From VRUE01 sp963695835 (lineage in GTDB: Bacteria > Actinomycetota > Thermoleophilia > Solirubrobacterales > 70-9): DNA of 64,000 nt. Both the position numbers and the translations under genes were made by a program. The notes under the pieces are model-generated. The model was not told the origin of the DNA. It did no database searches and worked only from the letters and a program-made list of their open reading frames with translations. This document shows positions 52,974 to 61,625 of the stretch, in pieces; within the stretch, counting starts at the first letter, position 1; each line of letters starts with the position of its first letter. The DNA is taken from contig CAVOHR010000004.1 of assembly GCA_963695835.1 (NCBI GenBank), positions 186,001-250,000 on the forward strand, written 5' to 3'.

Positions 52974-53882
52974 CTAGTGACTTGCGGCGGTCGCTCCGCC
53001 GATGTAGATGGCCGTGAGGGTCGAGAAGATAAACGCCTGAAGCGTCGCGATAAGCCCGACCTCCAGCACGAAGAAGAAGAAGGCGAGGGGGAAGGTGAGG
53101 GCGCCGAGGGCGGCGATGCCGAGCAGGACCGCCAGGCCACCGCCCATGAAGAGCAGCAGCAGGTGGCCGGCGAGGATGTTGGCGAAGAGTCGCACCGAGA
53201 GCGAGATCAGCCGCGCGAAGTGGGAGATCGCCTCGATCGTGAAGATGAAGCCCTTGGCGATCGGGTTCATGTCCTCCAGGCCGGGCGGCAGCCAGCTCGC
53301 CAGGTAGGGGAAGAAGCCCTTCGCGCGGACCCCTTCGACGTGGTAGGAGATCCAGACGACGAGGGTCAGGACGAGCGGGATCGAGAGGTTGGCGGTCGCC
53401 GCGTAGAGCGCGAAGGCCGGCATCTGCAGGCCGAAGACGTCGACCGTGTGCTCGGTGTTGATCGGCAGCGGCAGGAAGCCGATCATGTTCGAGAACCAGA
53501 TGAAGAAGAAGAGCGCGGCGAGGAAGGGGAACCAGCGAACGGCGGTCGCGGGGTCGAGGTTGCCGCCGGTGATGTTGTTGCGGGTCAGGTCGTAGGCGAC
53601 CTCGACCGCGGTCTGCACGCGGTTCGGTTTCTGCACCATGCGGCGCGAGATCCAGGTCATCGTGCCGACCGTCAGGGCGCTGGCCAGGACCAGGTAGAGG
53701 ACGGCCTTGTTGAGGCTCAGGTCGACGCTGCCGAGGTGGATCGAGAGCCACGGTTCCAGCTTGAACTCGTTCTGCGGCTGGAAGGCTTCGTTCTTGCCGG
53801 CGCTGCCGAAGATCAGCAGCATCAGGATCGCCAGCGCCAGGTAGGCGCCGAGCCCGATGAAGACCTTGGCCTTGGTGCTCAC
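52974..53882 (-). CDS. atpB: ATP synthase a subunit
   Basis: 302 aa, about six TM helices. ISHFARLISLSVRLFANILAGH carries the essential Arg facing the c ring. GTG start at 53882 overlaps the stop of the upstream small gene. N-terminal region is longer than in E. coli. Confidence 0.96.
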   Translation of the reverse strand: MSTKAKVFIGLGAYLALAILMLLIFGSAGKNEAFQPQNEFKLEPWLSIHLGSVDLSLNKAVLYLVLASALTVGTMTWISRRMVQKPNRVQTAVEVAYDLTRNNITGGNLDPATAVRWFPFLAALFFFIWFSNMIGFLPLPINTEHTVDVFGLQMPAFALYAATANLSIPLVLTLVVWISYHVEGVRAKGFFPYLASWLPPGLEDMNPIAKGFIFTIEAISHFARLISLSVRLFANILAGHLLLLFMGGGLAVLLGIAALGALTFPLAFFFFVLEVGLIATLQAFIFSTLTAIYIGGATAASH

Positions 53883-54253
53883 GCGGCCCCCTCCCCTTCC
53901 GGCTCGAACAGGTGGGCGATGCCCTGCGCCGCGAAGGAGATCGTGAAGAGGACGGCGAGCAGGACGGCGGCGGCGAGGCCGGCTTCCCGCTCGGCGAGGC
54001 CGGCGAGCAGCACGACCGTCGCCATCAGCCAGACGCGCCCCAGCGTGGTCGCGGCGATCGTCCCCATCGCCCGCTGGCGGTTGCCGGCGGCCAGCTCCTG
54101 CTTGGCGCGGCGCCCGGCGAGCACCTGGATGCCGCGCTGGGCGAGCCAGGCGGCGGCGGCGACCGCGTAGCCGAGCAGCGGCAGGCCGCCGATAACGAAC
54201 ACGGCCAGGGCGGCGGCTAGCGCCAGGAGGTCGACATGCTTGGGAGGAGACAT
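53879..54253 (-). CDS. atpI: AtpI-like small membrane protein, first gene of the ATP synthase operon
   Basis: 124 aa with three to four hydrophobic helices (LLALAAALAVFVIGGLPLLGYAV, LMATVVLLAGLA, LAAAVLLAVLFTISFAAQGIAHL). Position before atpB and topology suit ATP synthase protein I, which helps c-ring assembly or Mg/Ca transport in other bacteria; sequence similarity is weak. Confidence 0.7.
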   Translation of the reverse strand: MSPPKHVDLLALAAALAVFVIGGLPLLGYAVAAAAWLAQRGIQVLAGRRAKQELAAGNRQRAMGTIAATTLGRVWLMATVVLLAGLAEREAGLAAAVLLAVLFTISFAAQGIAHLFEPEGEGAA

Positions 54254-54298
54254 AAATCCGCGATTCCACCCGGCTCATGCCGGGCGAGCGGATGCGCG

Positions 54299-54304
54299 AC
54301 TATA
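54299..54304 (-). promoter_or_regulatory. Possible -10 element of the atp operon
   Basis: TATAGT on the minus strand (54304-54299), about 46 bases before the first start codon, in the only AT-richer spot of the 190-base gap. No convincing -35 at standard spacing. A small CCCGGCTCATGCCGGG hairpin lies in the leader. Confidence 0.3.
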
Positions 54305-54378
54305 TCCGAAAGGGAGGCCGCAAGGCCGCGCGATCGGCACTGTAGAGCCAGTTCGTGAGCCTTGCCACTACCCTGGAT

Positions 54379-54434
54379 GGGGACGTGCCGCGAGTTGACC
54401 GCCACTATGGGTGGTTAAGTCCGGGCACGTCCCC
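54379..54434. repeat. Family B palindrome, copy 3 (3' of wecA-like gene)
   Basis: Outer arms GGGGACGTGCC and GGCACGTCCCC enclose the 24-nt core at 54395-54418 (TTGACCGCCACTATGGGTGG...). Nine bases past the stop of the gene at 54443. Confidence 0.65.
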
Positions 54435-54442
54435 GGGAGCGG

Positions 54443-55699
54443 CTACCGCTCGGGCTCGATCCGCTCGAACTCGCCCGTCTCCGGGTCGATCGCCGGGAAG
54501 CTGCCGGTCTCCAGCTCGGCGACGACCGCCCGGTCGACCTGCTCGGCCGGCGGCAGCGGCCGCCCGGCGTCGCGGCGCAGGCTGCCCAGCTGGCGCAGCC
54601 GCAGGCGGCGCAGGTTGAGGATCTCCAGCACCTCGACCAGGTAGACGCTGGCCGCCAGCGCCAGCAGCAGGCAGGCCGCCATCACCGCCGTCCAGAGGGC
54701 GTCGAAGCGACCGTGGTTGTCGCTGTAGGGGACGAAGCGCAGGGCCAGCGCCAGGCCGGCCATGACCAGCGTCCAGCCGTAGAGATAGGCGAGCGTGCGC
54801 CGCTGCGAGAAGCCGATGTTGGCCATCCGGTGATGGAAGTGCCAGCGGTCGGCGCGGTAGATCGGTCGCCCGTATTTGAGCCGCTTGGCGACCACGAAGC
54901 CGGTGTCGAGGATCGGCACCGTGAGGACGATCAGCGGCAGGAACAGGGCGATCACGGCGTTCGTCTTCAGCGCTCCCTGCACGGCGATGACGCCGAGCAG
55001 GTAGCCGAGCAGGTTGGAGCCGGTGTCTCCCATGAAGGTGCGGGCGGGCGGAAAGCCGTCGCGGAGGAAGCCGAGCGAGGCCCCCGCGGTCAGCGCCGCC
55101 AGCACACCGGCGGCGTCGCGTTCCAGCGAGAGCGCGATCACGGCGAAGGCTGCGCCCGAGATCGTGCAGACGCCGGCGGCCAGGCCGTCGACGCCGTCGA
55201 TCAGGTTGATCACGTTGATCACGGCGACGATCCCGATCACGGTGGCGACCTCGCCGAGGTCGATCGCGCCGCCGCCGGGAAGGCCCAGCAGGTGGACCGA
55301 GCCCGGGTTGACCTGGCCGAGGAAGGGGAAGGTGAAGCTGGCGACGGTGACCCCGGCGGTGACCGGGATCACCACCGCGACCGTCTGCCCGAGCAGCTTC
55401 GACGCCGCGCCCAGCTCGTAGAGGTCGTCGAGGAAGCCGACCAGCGCGATCGCGATCGCGCCGGCCAGGATCGCCCGCGTCTCGGCGTCCCAGGGGAGCC
55501 AGATCAGGGCCGCGATCAGCGTCCCGGCGAGGATCGCCAGCCCGCCCAGCTTCGGCGTCGGAACCTCGTGCAGCGAGCGCGCCCTGGGCATGTCGATCGC
55601 GCCGACCCGGCGCGCCAGGCGGATCGTCAGCGGGACGAGCAGCAGGGTCACGACCCCCGCGAGGAGGAAGGCGAAGAGGGCTTCGAGGCTAGCCGACAC
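54443..55699 (-). CDS. WecA/MraY-family polyprenyl-phosphate sugar-1-phosphate transferase
   Basis: 418 aa, about eleven TM helices. RSLHEVPTPKLGGLAILAG, VGFLDDLYEL (Mg-binding Asp pair), NVINLIDGVDGLAAG, FMGDTGSNLLGYLLG and the HFHHR motif (RWHFHHRMANIG) are all in place. Loads undecaprenyl phosphate with a sugar phosphate (often GlcNAc) to start a surface glycopolymer. A 65-residue cytoplasmic C-terminal extension is unusual. The LCP ligase at 44256 could attach the finished polymer. Confidence 0.93.
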   Translation of the reverse strand: MSASLEALFAFLLAGVVTLLLVPLTIRLARRVGAIDMPRARSLHEVPTPKLGGLAILAGTLIAALIWLPWDAETRAILAGAIAIALVGFLDDLYELGAASKLLGQTVAVVIPVTAGVTVASFTFPFLGQVNPGSVHLLGLPGGGAIDLGEVATVIGIVAVINVINLIDGVDGLAAGVCTISGAAFAVIALSLERDAAGVLAALTAGASLGFLRDGFPPARTFMGDTGSNLLGYLLGVIAVQGALKTNAVIALFLPLIVLTVPILDTGFVVAKRLKYGRPIYRADRWHFHHRMANIGFSQRRTLAYLYGWTLVMAGLALALRFVPYSDNHGRFDALWTAVMAACLLLALAASVYLVEVLEILNLRRLRLRQLGSLRRDAGRPLPPAEQVDRAVVAELETGSFPAIDPETGEFERIEPER

Positions 55700-55741
55700 C
55701 GGTTGGTCAGGCTATTCCACGGGTTAGATGGCCGATTCGGC

Positions 55742-57607
55742 TCAGGCCGCGTGGCGATCGAGCCAGAGGGTGAAGGCGATCAGGCCCCAGAGCTGGCGGC
55801 TCAGGTCCTCGCGGCCGGCGCAATGGCGGTCGAGCAGCGAAGCGACGACGGCGGGCTCGAGCCAGCCCTGCCGCGACAGCGCCTCCGCCGAGAGCACTTC
55901 GCGGGCGAATCCCTGCAGCGGTCCGCGCAGCCAGGCGGCGACCGGGATCGAGAAGCCCTGCTTGGGCCCGCGCAGGACCTCCCTCGGCAGCAGCGGCGCC
56001 AGGGCCCGGCGCAGCAGCCGCTTCTTCGCCGTCCCGCGCACCTTCAGCGGCGTCGCCAGGCCGAGCGCCATCGCCGCCACCTCGTTGTCGAGGAAGGGGA
56101 CCCGCAGCTCCAGCGAGTGCGCCATGCTGGCGCGGTCGGTCTTGACCAGCAGGTCGTCGACCAGGTAGATGCCGAGGTCGACGTCCTGGAGGCGGGCCAG
56201 CGGCTCCGCCCCCGCGGTCTCCGCGTAGCGCTCGCGGTAGAGGTCGAGCGGGTCCCAGCCGGGGTCGCGGCCGCCCAGCATCGCCGCCTGCTGCCGGCGG
56301 GAGAAGATCTCCTTCCAGGCGTGGTGGCGCTCCAGCGGCGGCAGGTGGGCGGCGCGGGCGAAGCGCTTCGCCTTGTAGTCGAAGCTGGCCTTCGCGTCGG
56401 AGCTCGGCAGCGCCTCGGCCAGCGGCGCCGCGAGCGCCGCCAGGCGGCCGACGCGCGGGGCGAGCAGGTCCGCCACGTAGGTGTAGTAGCCGCCGAACAG
56501 CTCGTCGCCGCCCTCGCCGGAGAGGGCGACCTTGACCTCGCCGGCCGCCAGCTCGGAGACCAGGTAGGCCGGCAGCGCCGAGGAGTCGCCGAACGGCTCG
56601 TCGAAGGCCTCGACCAGCTTCGGGAACAGCTCGACCGCATCCGGCCGCAGGACGATCTCGTGGTGCTCGGTGCGGTAGCGCTCGGCGACCAGCCGCGCCC
56701 GGTCCAGCTCGTCGAAGCTCGACTCCTCGAAGCCGACCGAGAAGGTCCGCACGGCTTCCGCCTGCTCGCCGGCGGCGAGCGCGACGATGCCCGCCGAGTC
56801 GACGCCGCCGGAGAGCAGGACGCCGACCGGAACGTCGGCGACGAGGTGGGCGCGGACCGAATCGCGCAGGGTCTCGCGCAGCTCCGCGGCCAGCGCCCGC
56901 TCCGGGCGGCGGCGCGCCGCGGCGGCGTCGACCGGGGCCGGCCGCGCGTAGCGGCTCCGCTCGACAGTCCCGTCGCGCCAGGCGAGCAGGGTGCCGGCGG
57001 GCAGCTTGCGCGCCTGCTCGAAGATCGTCAGCGGCGCCGGGATCGAGTTGAAGGAGAGGTAGGCGGCGACGGCGCGCGGGTCGATCTCGCGCGACAGCTC
57101 CGGGTCCTCGAGCATCGCCTTCAGCTCCGAGGCGAACGACAGCCGCCCCCCGGCGAGGCGGTAGTAGAGCGGCTTGATCCCGAACCGGTCGCGGGCCAGC
57201 AGCAGGCGCCGCTCGCGGGCGTCCCAGAGGGCGAGCGCGAACATCCCCCGCAGGCGCTCGGCGAAGCCGTCGCCGTGCTCCTCGTAGAGATGGACCAGGA
57301 CCTCGGTGTCCGAGGCGGTGGCGAAGCGGTGGCCGCGCCCCTCCAGCTCGCGTCGCAGCTCGCGGTAGTTGTAGATCTCGCCGTTCTGGACGACGGTGAC
57401 CGATCCGTCCTCGTTGGCGATCGGCTGGTCGCCGCGCTCGAGGTCGATGATCGAGAGGCGCCGCATCGCCAGCGCCACGCCGCCGTCGTGGAAGACGCCG
57501 TCGCTGTCGGGGCCGCGATGGACGAGGCGCGCGTTCATCCGCGCCACGGTCTCCAGGTCGGGGGCCGCCCCCCGCTCAACCGTCGCCACACCGCAGATCC
57601 CGCACAT
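55742..57607 (-). CDS. asnB: Glutamine-hydrolysing asparagine synthase family protein
   Basis: 621 aa. MCGICG puts the glutaminase nucleophile at Cys2; RLSIIDLERGDQPI, QNGEIYNYRELR and the ATP-pyrophosphatase loop GVLLSGGVDSAGIVAL near residue 265 follow. It lies among surface-polysaccharide genes, where AsnB-like enzymes often amidate sugars or peptides instead of making free asparagine. Confidence 0.92.
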   Translation of the reverse strand: MCGICGVATVERGAAPDLETVARMNARLVHRGPDSDGVFHDGGVALAMRRLSIIDLERGDQPIANEDGSVTVVQNGEIYNYRELRRELEGRGHRFATASDTEVLVHLYEEHGDGFAERLRGMFALALWDARERRLLLARDRFGIKPLYYRLAGGRLSFASELKAMLEDPELSREIDPRAVAAYLSFNSIPAPLTIFEQARKLPAGTLLAWRDGTVERSRYARPAPVDAAAARRRPERALAAELRETLRDSVRAHLVADVPVGVLLSGGVDSAGIVALAAGEQAEAVRTFSVGFEESSFDELDRARLVAERYRTEHHEIVLRPDAVELFPKLVEAFDEPFGDSSALPAYLVSELAAGEVKVALSGEGGDELFGGYYTYVADLLAPRVGRLAALAAPLAEALPSSDAKASFDYKAKRFARAAHLPPLERHHAWKEIFSRRQQAAMLGGRDPGWDPLDLYRERYAETAGAEPLARLQDVDLGIYLVDDLLVKTDRASMAHSLELRVPFLDNEVAAMALGLATPLKVRGTAKKRLLRRALAPLLPREVLRGPKQGFSIPVAAWLRGPLQGFAREVLSAEALSRQGWLEPAVVASLLDRHCAGREDLSRQLWGLIAFTLWLDRHAA

Positions 57608-57637
57608 GGCGCCAGTCTCTCAAGGAGGTGCACGTGA

Positions 57638-57750
57638 GAGCCCGCCCCGGCAGGGGTGGAACGTCTTGTACTTTTTCCGAACAGTGGCTCTCGGACGGCC
57701 GCCCACTGTCTTCGGAAAAAGTTAAGTGGAACCCCTGCCGGGGCGGGCTC
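57638..57750. repeat. Family A palindromic element, copy 3
   Basis: 20-bp perfect outer stem (GAGCCCGCCCCGGCAGGGGT at 57638-57657; partner at 57731-57750), inner stems ACTTTTTCCGA/TCGGAAAAAGT and ACAGTGG/CCACTGT. The right part provides the last codons and TAA of the sugar transferase gene. Confidence 0.8.
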
Positions 57751-58330
57751 CGGGACCACGACCGAGGATCTTGGCGACGGTGGCGAAGAGGACGCTGACG
57801 TAGAGGGAGACCGAGCGGTCGGCGATGTACTCCATGTCGTGGGCGAGCTTGTCGGCCCACGACTCCTCCCGCGTCATCCGCGTCTGGGCGAAGCCGGTGA
57901 CACCGGGGCGGACGACCAGCCGCTGCCAGTACTGGGGGATCTCCTCGCAGAGCTCGGTGAAGAAGGCGGGCCGGATCGGCCGCGGCCCGACCAGCGCCAT
58001 CTCGCCCCGCAGCACGTTCCACAGCTGCGGCACCTCGTCGAGGTGGACGGCGCGCAGCAGCCGTCCGATCCGCGTCACCTCTTCCTCGGTGCGCCGCGAC
58101 AGCTCCTCGCCCAGGTACGGGCCCAGGCGCCGCTCGGCGTCGGGCTTAAGGGTGCGGAACTTGTACATGCGGAAGAGCTGCCCGGCGCGGCCGACGCGGG
58201 CGCCGCGGTAGAGGACCGGCCGCCCGGAGCTGACCGCGATCGCGACCGCGGTCAGCGCCAGCAGCGGCGAGAGGACGAGCAGGATCAGCGACGAGATGAG
58301 GACGTCGAGGAGCCTCAGAACCGGGTCCAC
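57722..58330 (-). CDS. Bacterial sugar transferase (polyprenyl-phosphate phosphoglycosyl transferase, small monotopic)
   Basis: 202 aa. One N-terminal membrane segment (residues 8-32), then PVLYRGARVGRAGQLFRMYKFRTL, HLDEVPQLWNVLRGEMALVGPRP and RPGVTGFAQ, the PGT fold with its Asp-Glu pair (LDEVPQ). The last residues GARPGRGST and the stop are read out of the family A element, so the natural end may be altered. GTG start at 58330; a coding-like stretch continues upstream without a start codon. Confidence 0.9.
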   Translation of the reverse strand: MDPVLRLLDVLISSLILLVLSPLLALTAVAIAVSSGRPVLYRGARVGRAGQLFRMYKFRTLKPDAERRLGPYLGEELSRRTEEEVTRIGRLLRAVHLDEVPQLWNVLRGEMALVGPRPIRPAFFTELCEEIPQYWQRLVVRPGVTGFAQTRMTREESWADKLAHDMEYIADRSVSLYVSVLFATVAKILGRGPGARPGRGST

Positions 58331-58409
58331 CGGGCGTGCCTCGCCCTCGCCGGCGAGGGCGATGAAGTGCTCCAGGTCGGCCTGGACGTCCTCGGGCAGG
58401 ACGAGAGAG

Positions 58410-59450
58410 TCAGCTCGAGATTTGGCTTGCCGCGGGATGGTCGGCTCCGACGGTACCTAGGATCGTCTCGACGAGCAGACCAGGGTCCCGCCTGGTCGGA
58501 GTCGCGCCGGCGCTGCGCTTCTCGAGCTCGATCGCCCGCGGGTCGGTCAGCGGCCGCAGCCGCCCGGAGCGGATCAGCGCTTCGTCGACCCCCCCGAGGC
58601 GGCCGCCGTAGGTCGTGTAGACGGGCGTCCCCAGCGCCGCCGCCTCGCGGTTCATCGTGCCGCCGGCGGAGACGACGAGGTCGGCGAGGGCGACCAGGCT
58701 CTGCGCCTCGACCGCGCCGGGCGGCACGATCAGCGACGGCAGCTCCAGGCTCTCGACCAGCTCGCGCTGGGCCTGGGTGCGCGGCAGGACGATCGCCTGC
58801 ACGCCCGGGTCGGCGCCGAGCCGCTGCAGGACCTTGGGGAAGAGCGGGTTCGACTTGCGGTGGTAGAGCGAGACGTCGGGGGGCGGGCGGACGACGACCA
58901 CGACCCGCTCCGTGTCGACCGAGAGCCGCTCCAGCGCATGCGGGTCGGGCTCGAAGTCGTAGAGGTAGTACTCCTCCTTCAGGCCCGGGTAGGGGAAGAG
59001 CTTGTCCGGCCCGACGCCGAAGCGGCGCAGGCGCTCGGCCGGGACCGAGTCGGGGAACATCACCCGCTTGGCGAGCCGGCAGCCGATCCGGTGCTGGGTG
59101 ACGGCGTACTCGTAGTCGTGCATGTTCGCCTCCGGCACGCCGAGCAGCCACGCCGCGATCGCCAGGTCGTTGGAGCCGTGGGCGAGGGCGAGGTCGAAGG
59201 AGCGGCCGCGGCCGAAGCCGATCATCGCCGCGGTGCGGGCGCCCAGCCGCTGCGCCTTGCGCAGCCGCGAGGCGCCGCCGTGGCGGCCGATCGGCGTGTG
59301 CGGCATCCCGTGCAGCTCGAGCAGCGCCTGGGTCTGCGCGTAGTCGCGCGAGGTCACCTCGACCGCATGCCCCCGCGCGCGCAGCCGCTCGATGATCGGC
59401 CGCAGGACCAGCACGTGAGCCGGCGCGCTCATGTCCACCCAGATCCTCAC
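58410..59450 (-). CDS. DUF354 family protein (glycosyltransferase-B-like)
   Basis: 346 aa. Opens VRIWVDMSAPAHVLVLRPIIERL, typical of DUF354, whose members have a GT-B fold and occur in archaeal and bacterial sugar clusters. Middle: VTQHRIGCRLAKRVMFPDSVP, KEEYYLYDFEPD; C-terminal ADLVVSAGGTMNREAAALGTPVY is the sugar-nucleotide-binding type site. GTG at 59450 preferred; the open frame reaches upstream to 59483 inside the repeat and is not used. Probable sugar transferase for surface polymer. Confidence 0.85.
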   Translation of the reverse strand: MRIWVDMSAPAHVLVLRPIIERLRARGHAVEVTSRDYAQTQALLELHGMPHTPIGRHGGASRLRKAQRLGARTAAMIGFGRGRSFDLALAHGSNDLAIAAWLLGVPEANMHDYEYAVTQHRIGCRLAKRVMFPDSVPAERLRRFGVGPDKLFPYPGLKEEYYLYDFEPDPHALERLSVDTERVVVVVRPPPDVSLYHRKSNPLFPKVLQRLGADPGVQAIVLPRTQAQRELVESLELPSLIVPPGAVEAQSLVALADLVVSAGGTMNREAAALGTPVYTTYGGRLGGVDEALIRSGRLRPLTDPRAIELEKRSAGATPTRRDPGLLVETILGTVGADHPAASQISS

Positions 59451-59457
59451 GGCTTCG

Positions 59458-59572
59458 AGGATCCATCCCGGCAGGGGTTCCACTTAACTTTTTCTGAAGA
59501 CAGCTGTCGGCTGTCTGCGAACGTCGTCGCAGAAAAAGTACAAGACGTTCCACCCCTACCGGGATGGATCCT
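59458..59572. repeat. Family A palindromic element, copy 4, inverted orientation (3' of glyA)
   Basis: Outer arms AGGATCCATCCCGG.. and their complement with one mismatch; the core strands appear in swapped order (ACTTAACTTTTTCTGAAG left, CAGAAAAAGTACAAGACG right). It overlaps two bases of the glyA stop. Confidence 0.8.
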
Positions 59573-60851
59573 ACGCCGCAGCAGGTGCAAGGTCCGCGTA
59601 CAGGGGGTAGCGCTCCATTAGCGCCCTGGTGCGCTCGGCGAGGGAAAGCTTCTCCGCCTCGAAGTCGTCGGAGAGCGCGGTGGCGATCACCGCGGCGATC
59701 TCGCGCATGTCGTCCTCGACCAGGCCGCGGGTGGTCAGCGCCGGGGTGCCGATCCGCAGGCCCGAGGGGTTCATCGGCGGCCGCTCGTCGAAGGGGATCG
59801 CGTTGCGGTTGACGGTGATGCCGACCGCCTCCAGCCGCTGCTCGGCGGTCTTGCCGTCGAGCCCGCTCGGGGTCAGGTCGACCAGCACCAGGTGGACGTC
59901 GGTGCCGCCGGTGAGGACCGGCACGCCGTCCTCCTGAAGACCCGCGGCGAGCGCCCGCGCGTTGGCGATCGTCTGCCGCTGGCGGGCGCGGAACGGCTCG
60001 GTCGCGGCGATCCGCATCGCCACCGCCTTGGCGGCGATCGTGTGCATCAGCGGCCCGCCCTGCTGACCGGGGAAGATCGCTTTGTCGATCGCCTTCGCAT
60101 GCTCCTCGGTGCAGAGGATCATGCCGCTGCGCGGCCCGCAGAGCGTCTTGTGGATCGTCGTCGTGACGACATCGGCGTGCGGCACCGGGTTCGGGTGCTC
60201 GCCGGCGGCGACCAGGCCGGCGAAGTGCGCCATGTCGACCATCAGCTTGGCGCCGACCGAGTCGGCGATCGCGCGGAAGGCGGCGAAGTCGAGCTGCCGC
60301 GGGTAGGCCGACCAGCCGGCGACGATCAGCTTCGGCCGGTGCTCCTGGGCGAGCCGCTCGACCTCCTCCATGTCGACCCGCAGGTCCTCGCGCCGCACGT
60401 GGTAGGCAACCGGCTCGTACAGCTTGCCGGAGACGTTCAGCTTCATCCCGTGGCTGAGGTGGCCGCCGTGGTCGAGCGCCATGCCGAGGATCGTGTCGCC
60501 GGGCTCGAGCAGCGCCATGTAGGCGGCGTTGTTGGCCTGGGCGCCGGCGTGGGCCTGGACGTTGGCGTGGTCGGCGCCGAACAGCTCCCTGGCCCGGTCG
60601 ATCGCCAGCTGCTCGGCGACGTCGACCTCCTCGCAGCCGCCGTAGTAGCGCCGGCCCGGGTAGCCCTCCGCGTACTTGTTGGTCAGCACCGAGCCGACCG
60701 CTTCCAGCACCGCCTGCGGCACGAAGTTCTCCGAGGCGATCATCTCCAGCGTCCCCTGCTGGCGCTTCAGCTCGGCCTCCAGCACCCCGGCGATCGCCGG
60801 GTCGACCTCGCTCAGCGGCGCGGTCTGGAAGTTCTCGGGCAGCTCGCTCAT
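59571..60851 (-). CDS. glyA: Serine hydroxymethyltransferase
   Basis: Converts serine and tetrahydrofolate to glycine and methylene-tetrahydrofolate, PLP-dependent. 426 aa. EMIASENFVPQAVLEAVGSVLTNKYAEGYPG, HAGAQANNAAYMALLEPGD, VVTTTIHKTLCGPRSG with the PLP Lys, and IFPGQQGGPLMH. ATG at 60851. No glycine riboswitch is visible upstream. Confidence 0.98.
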   Translation of the reverse strand: MSELPENFQTAPLSEVDPAIAGVLEAELKRQQGTLEMIASENFVPQAVLEAVGSVLTNKYAEGYPGRRYYGGCEEVDVAEQLAIDRARELFGADHANVQAHAGAQANNAAYMALLEPGDTILGMALDHGGHLSHGMKLNVSGKLYEPVAYHVRREDLRVDMEEVERLAQEHRPKLIVAGWSAYPRQLDFAAFRAIADSVGAKLMVDMAHFAGLVAAGEHPNPVPHADVVTTTIHKTLCGPRSGMILCTEEHAKAIDKAIFPGQQGGPLMHTIAAKAVAMRIAATEPFRARQRQTIANARALAAGLQEDGVPVLTGGTDVHLVLVDLTPSGLDGKTAEQRLEAVGITVNRNAIPFDERPPMNPSGLRIGTPALTTRGLVEDDMREIAAVIATALSDDFEAEKLSLAERTRALMERYPLYADLAPAAA

Positions 60852-60881
60852 AGCAGCGACACTACCAACGGCCCGGGCCGG

Positions 60882-60933
60882 CGGCGACTGAACGGTTGAC
60901 CCCCCTATACGGTGGTCAACCGTTCAGTCGCCG
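60882..60933. repeat. Family B palindrome, copy 4 (3' of sua5)
   Basis: 20-bp perfect stem (CGGCGACTGAACGGTTGACC) with the 24-nt core at 60896-60919; one base past the sua5 stop and 30 bases before the glyA start. Confidence 0.7.
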
Positions 60934-60934
60934 A

Positions 60935-61558
60935 TCACGTCGGCAAGGCTCGCTCCAGAGCGCTCCTGGGAAGCGCCCCTTGGCGCAGCACGGTCCACTC
61001 GCCGCTCTCGTCGTAGGCGGTCAGGTCGACGACGGTCGAGGGCAGACCGGTGAGGGCGCCGCCGTCGATCGCCAGGTCGGCGCCGGCGACTGTCTCCGGC
61101 GGCACCTCGCCGAAGCTCGCCGGCGGCGGCTCGCCGCTGCGGTTGGCCGAGGTCTGGAACAGCGGGCACATCGCCCCGGCCAGCGGGCCGCCGATCAGCC
61201 GCACGCCGAGGCGCTCGGGGTCCTCGCGGCAGGCGAGCGGGTAGCGCCGCTCGGGGTTGGCGACGACCAGGGTGACCGGCCCGGGCAATAGCGCCCCCGC
61301 TGCGGCGCGGGCCCGCGGACCGAGACCGGCCAGCAGCTCGCGCATCGCCAGTGGCGAGAGGTACATCACCGCCGCGGGCTTGCCGTCGTCGCGGCCCTTG
61401 AGCCGGTGGATGCGCGCGATCGCCGCCGCGTCGAGCGGGTCGCAGGCGAGCCCGTAGAGGCCGTCGGCGGGGAAGACCGCGACGCCGCCACCGCCGATGC
61501 ACCGCTCGAGCGCGGCGCGCGCCGCCTCGGCTCCGTCGCGCTCGATCGAGATCAGCAT
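60935..61558 (-). CDS. sua5: L-threonylcarbamoyladenylate synthase
   Basis: 207 aa, YrdC domain: VAVFPADGLYGLACDPLD, RIHRLKGRDDGKPAAVM, LLPGPVTLVV, QTSANRSGEPPP and STVVDLTA. First enzyme for the t6A modification of ANN-decoding tRNAs. It lacks the long C-terminal Sua5 domain, so TsaC-like. ATG at 61558 (MLISIERDG) chosen; an ATG at 61591 would begin inside the family C hairpin. Follows prmC, a common bacterial pair. Confidence 0.93.
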   Translation of the reverse strand: MLISIERDGAEAARAALERCIGGGGVAVFPADGLYGLACDPLDAAAIARIHRLKGRDDGKPAAVMYLSPLAMRELLAGLGPRARAAAGALLPGPVTLVVANPERRYPLACREDPERLGVRLIGGPLAGAMCPLFQTSANRSGEPPPASFGEVPPETVAGADLAIDGGALTGLPSTVVDLTAYDESGEWTVLRQGALPRSALERALPT

Positions 61559-61569
61559 CTCGCCATCGC

Positions 61570-61612
61570 CTGTGACGAGTTGTTCTCGCATACCGATAAC
61601 AACTCGTCACAG
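61570..61612. repeat. Family C palindrome, copy 2 (3' of prmC)
   Basis: 15-bp stem CTGTGACGAGTTGTT / AACAACTCGTCACAG with a 13-base loop, 13 bases past the prmC stop and next to the sua5 start. Matches 19657 in arms and loop (CATACCGATAAC against GATAGCGACAAC). Confidence 0.65.
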
Positions 61613-61625
61613 CCGCTCGGCCGGC

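Noticed and set aside
59451..59483. Upstream ATG start for the DUF354 gene
   Set aside because: It would begin inside the palindrome; the family starts at VRIWVDM, reached by the GTG at 59450.
60852..60934. Glycine riboswitch before glyA
   Set aside because: The gap holds only the family B hairpin, which belongs to the sua5 3' end; no tandem aptamer-like folds.
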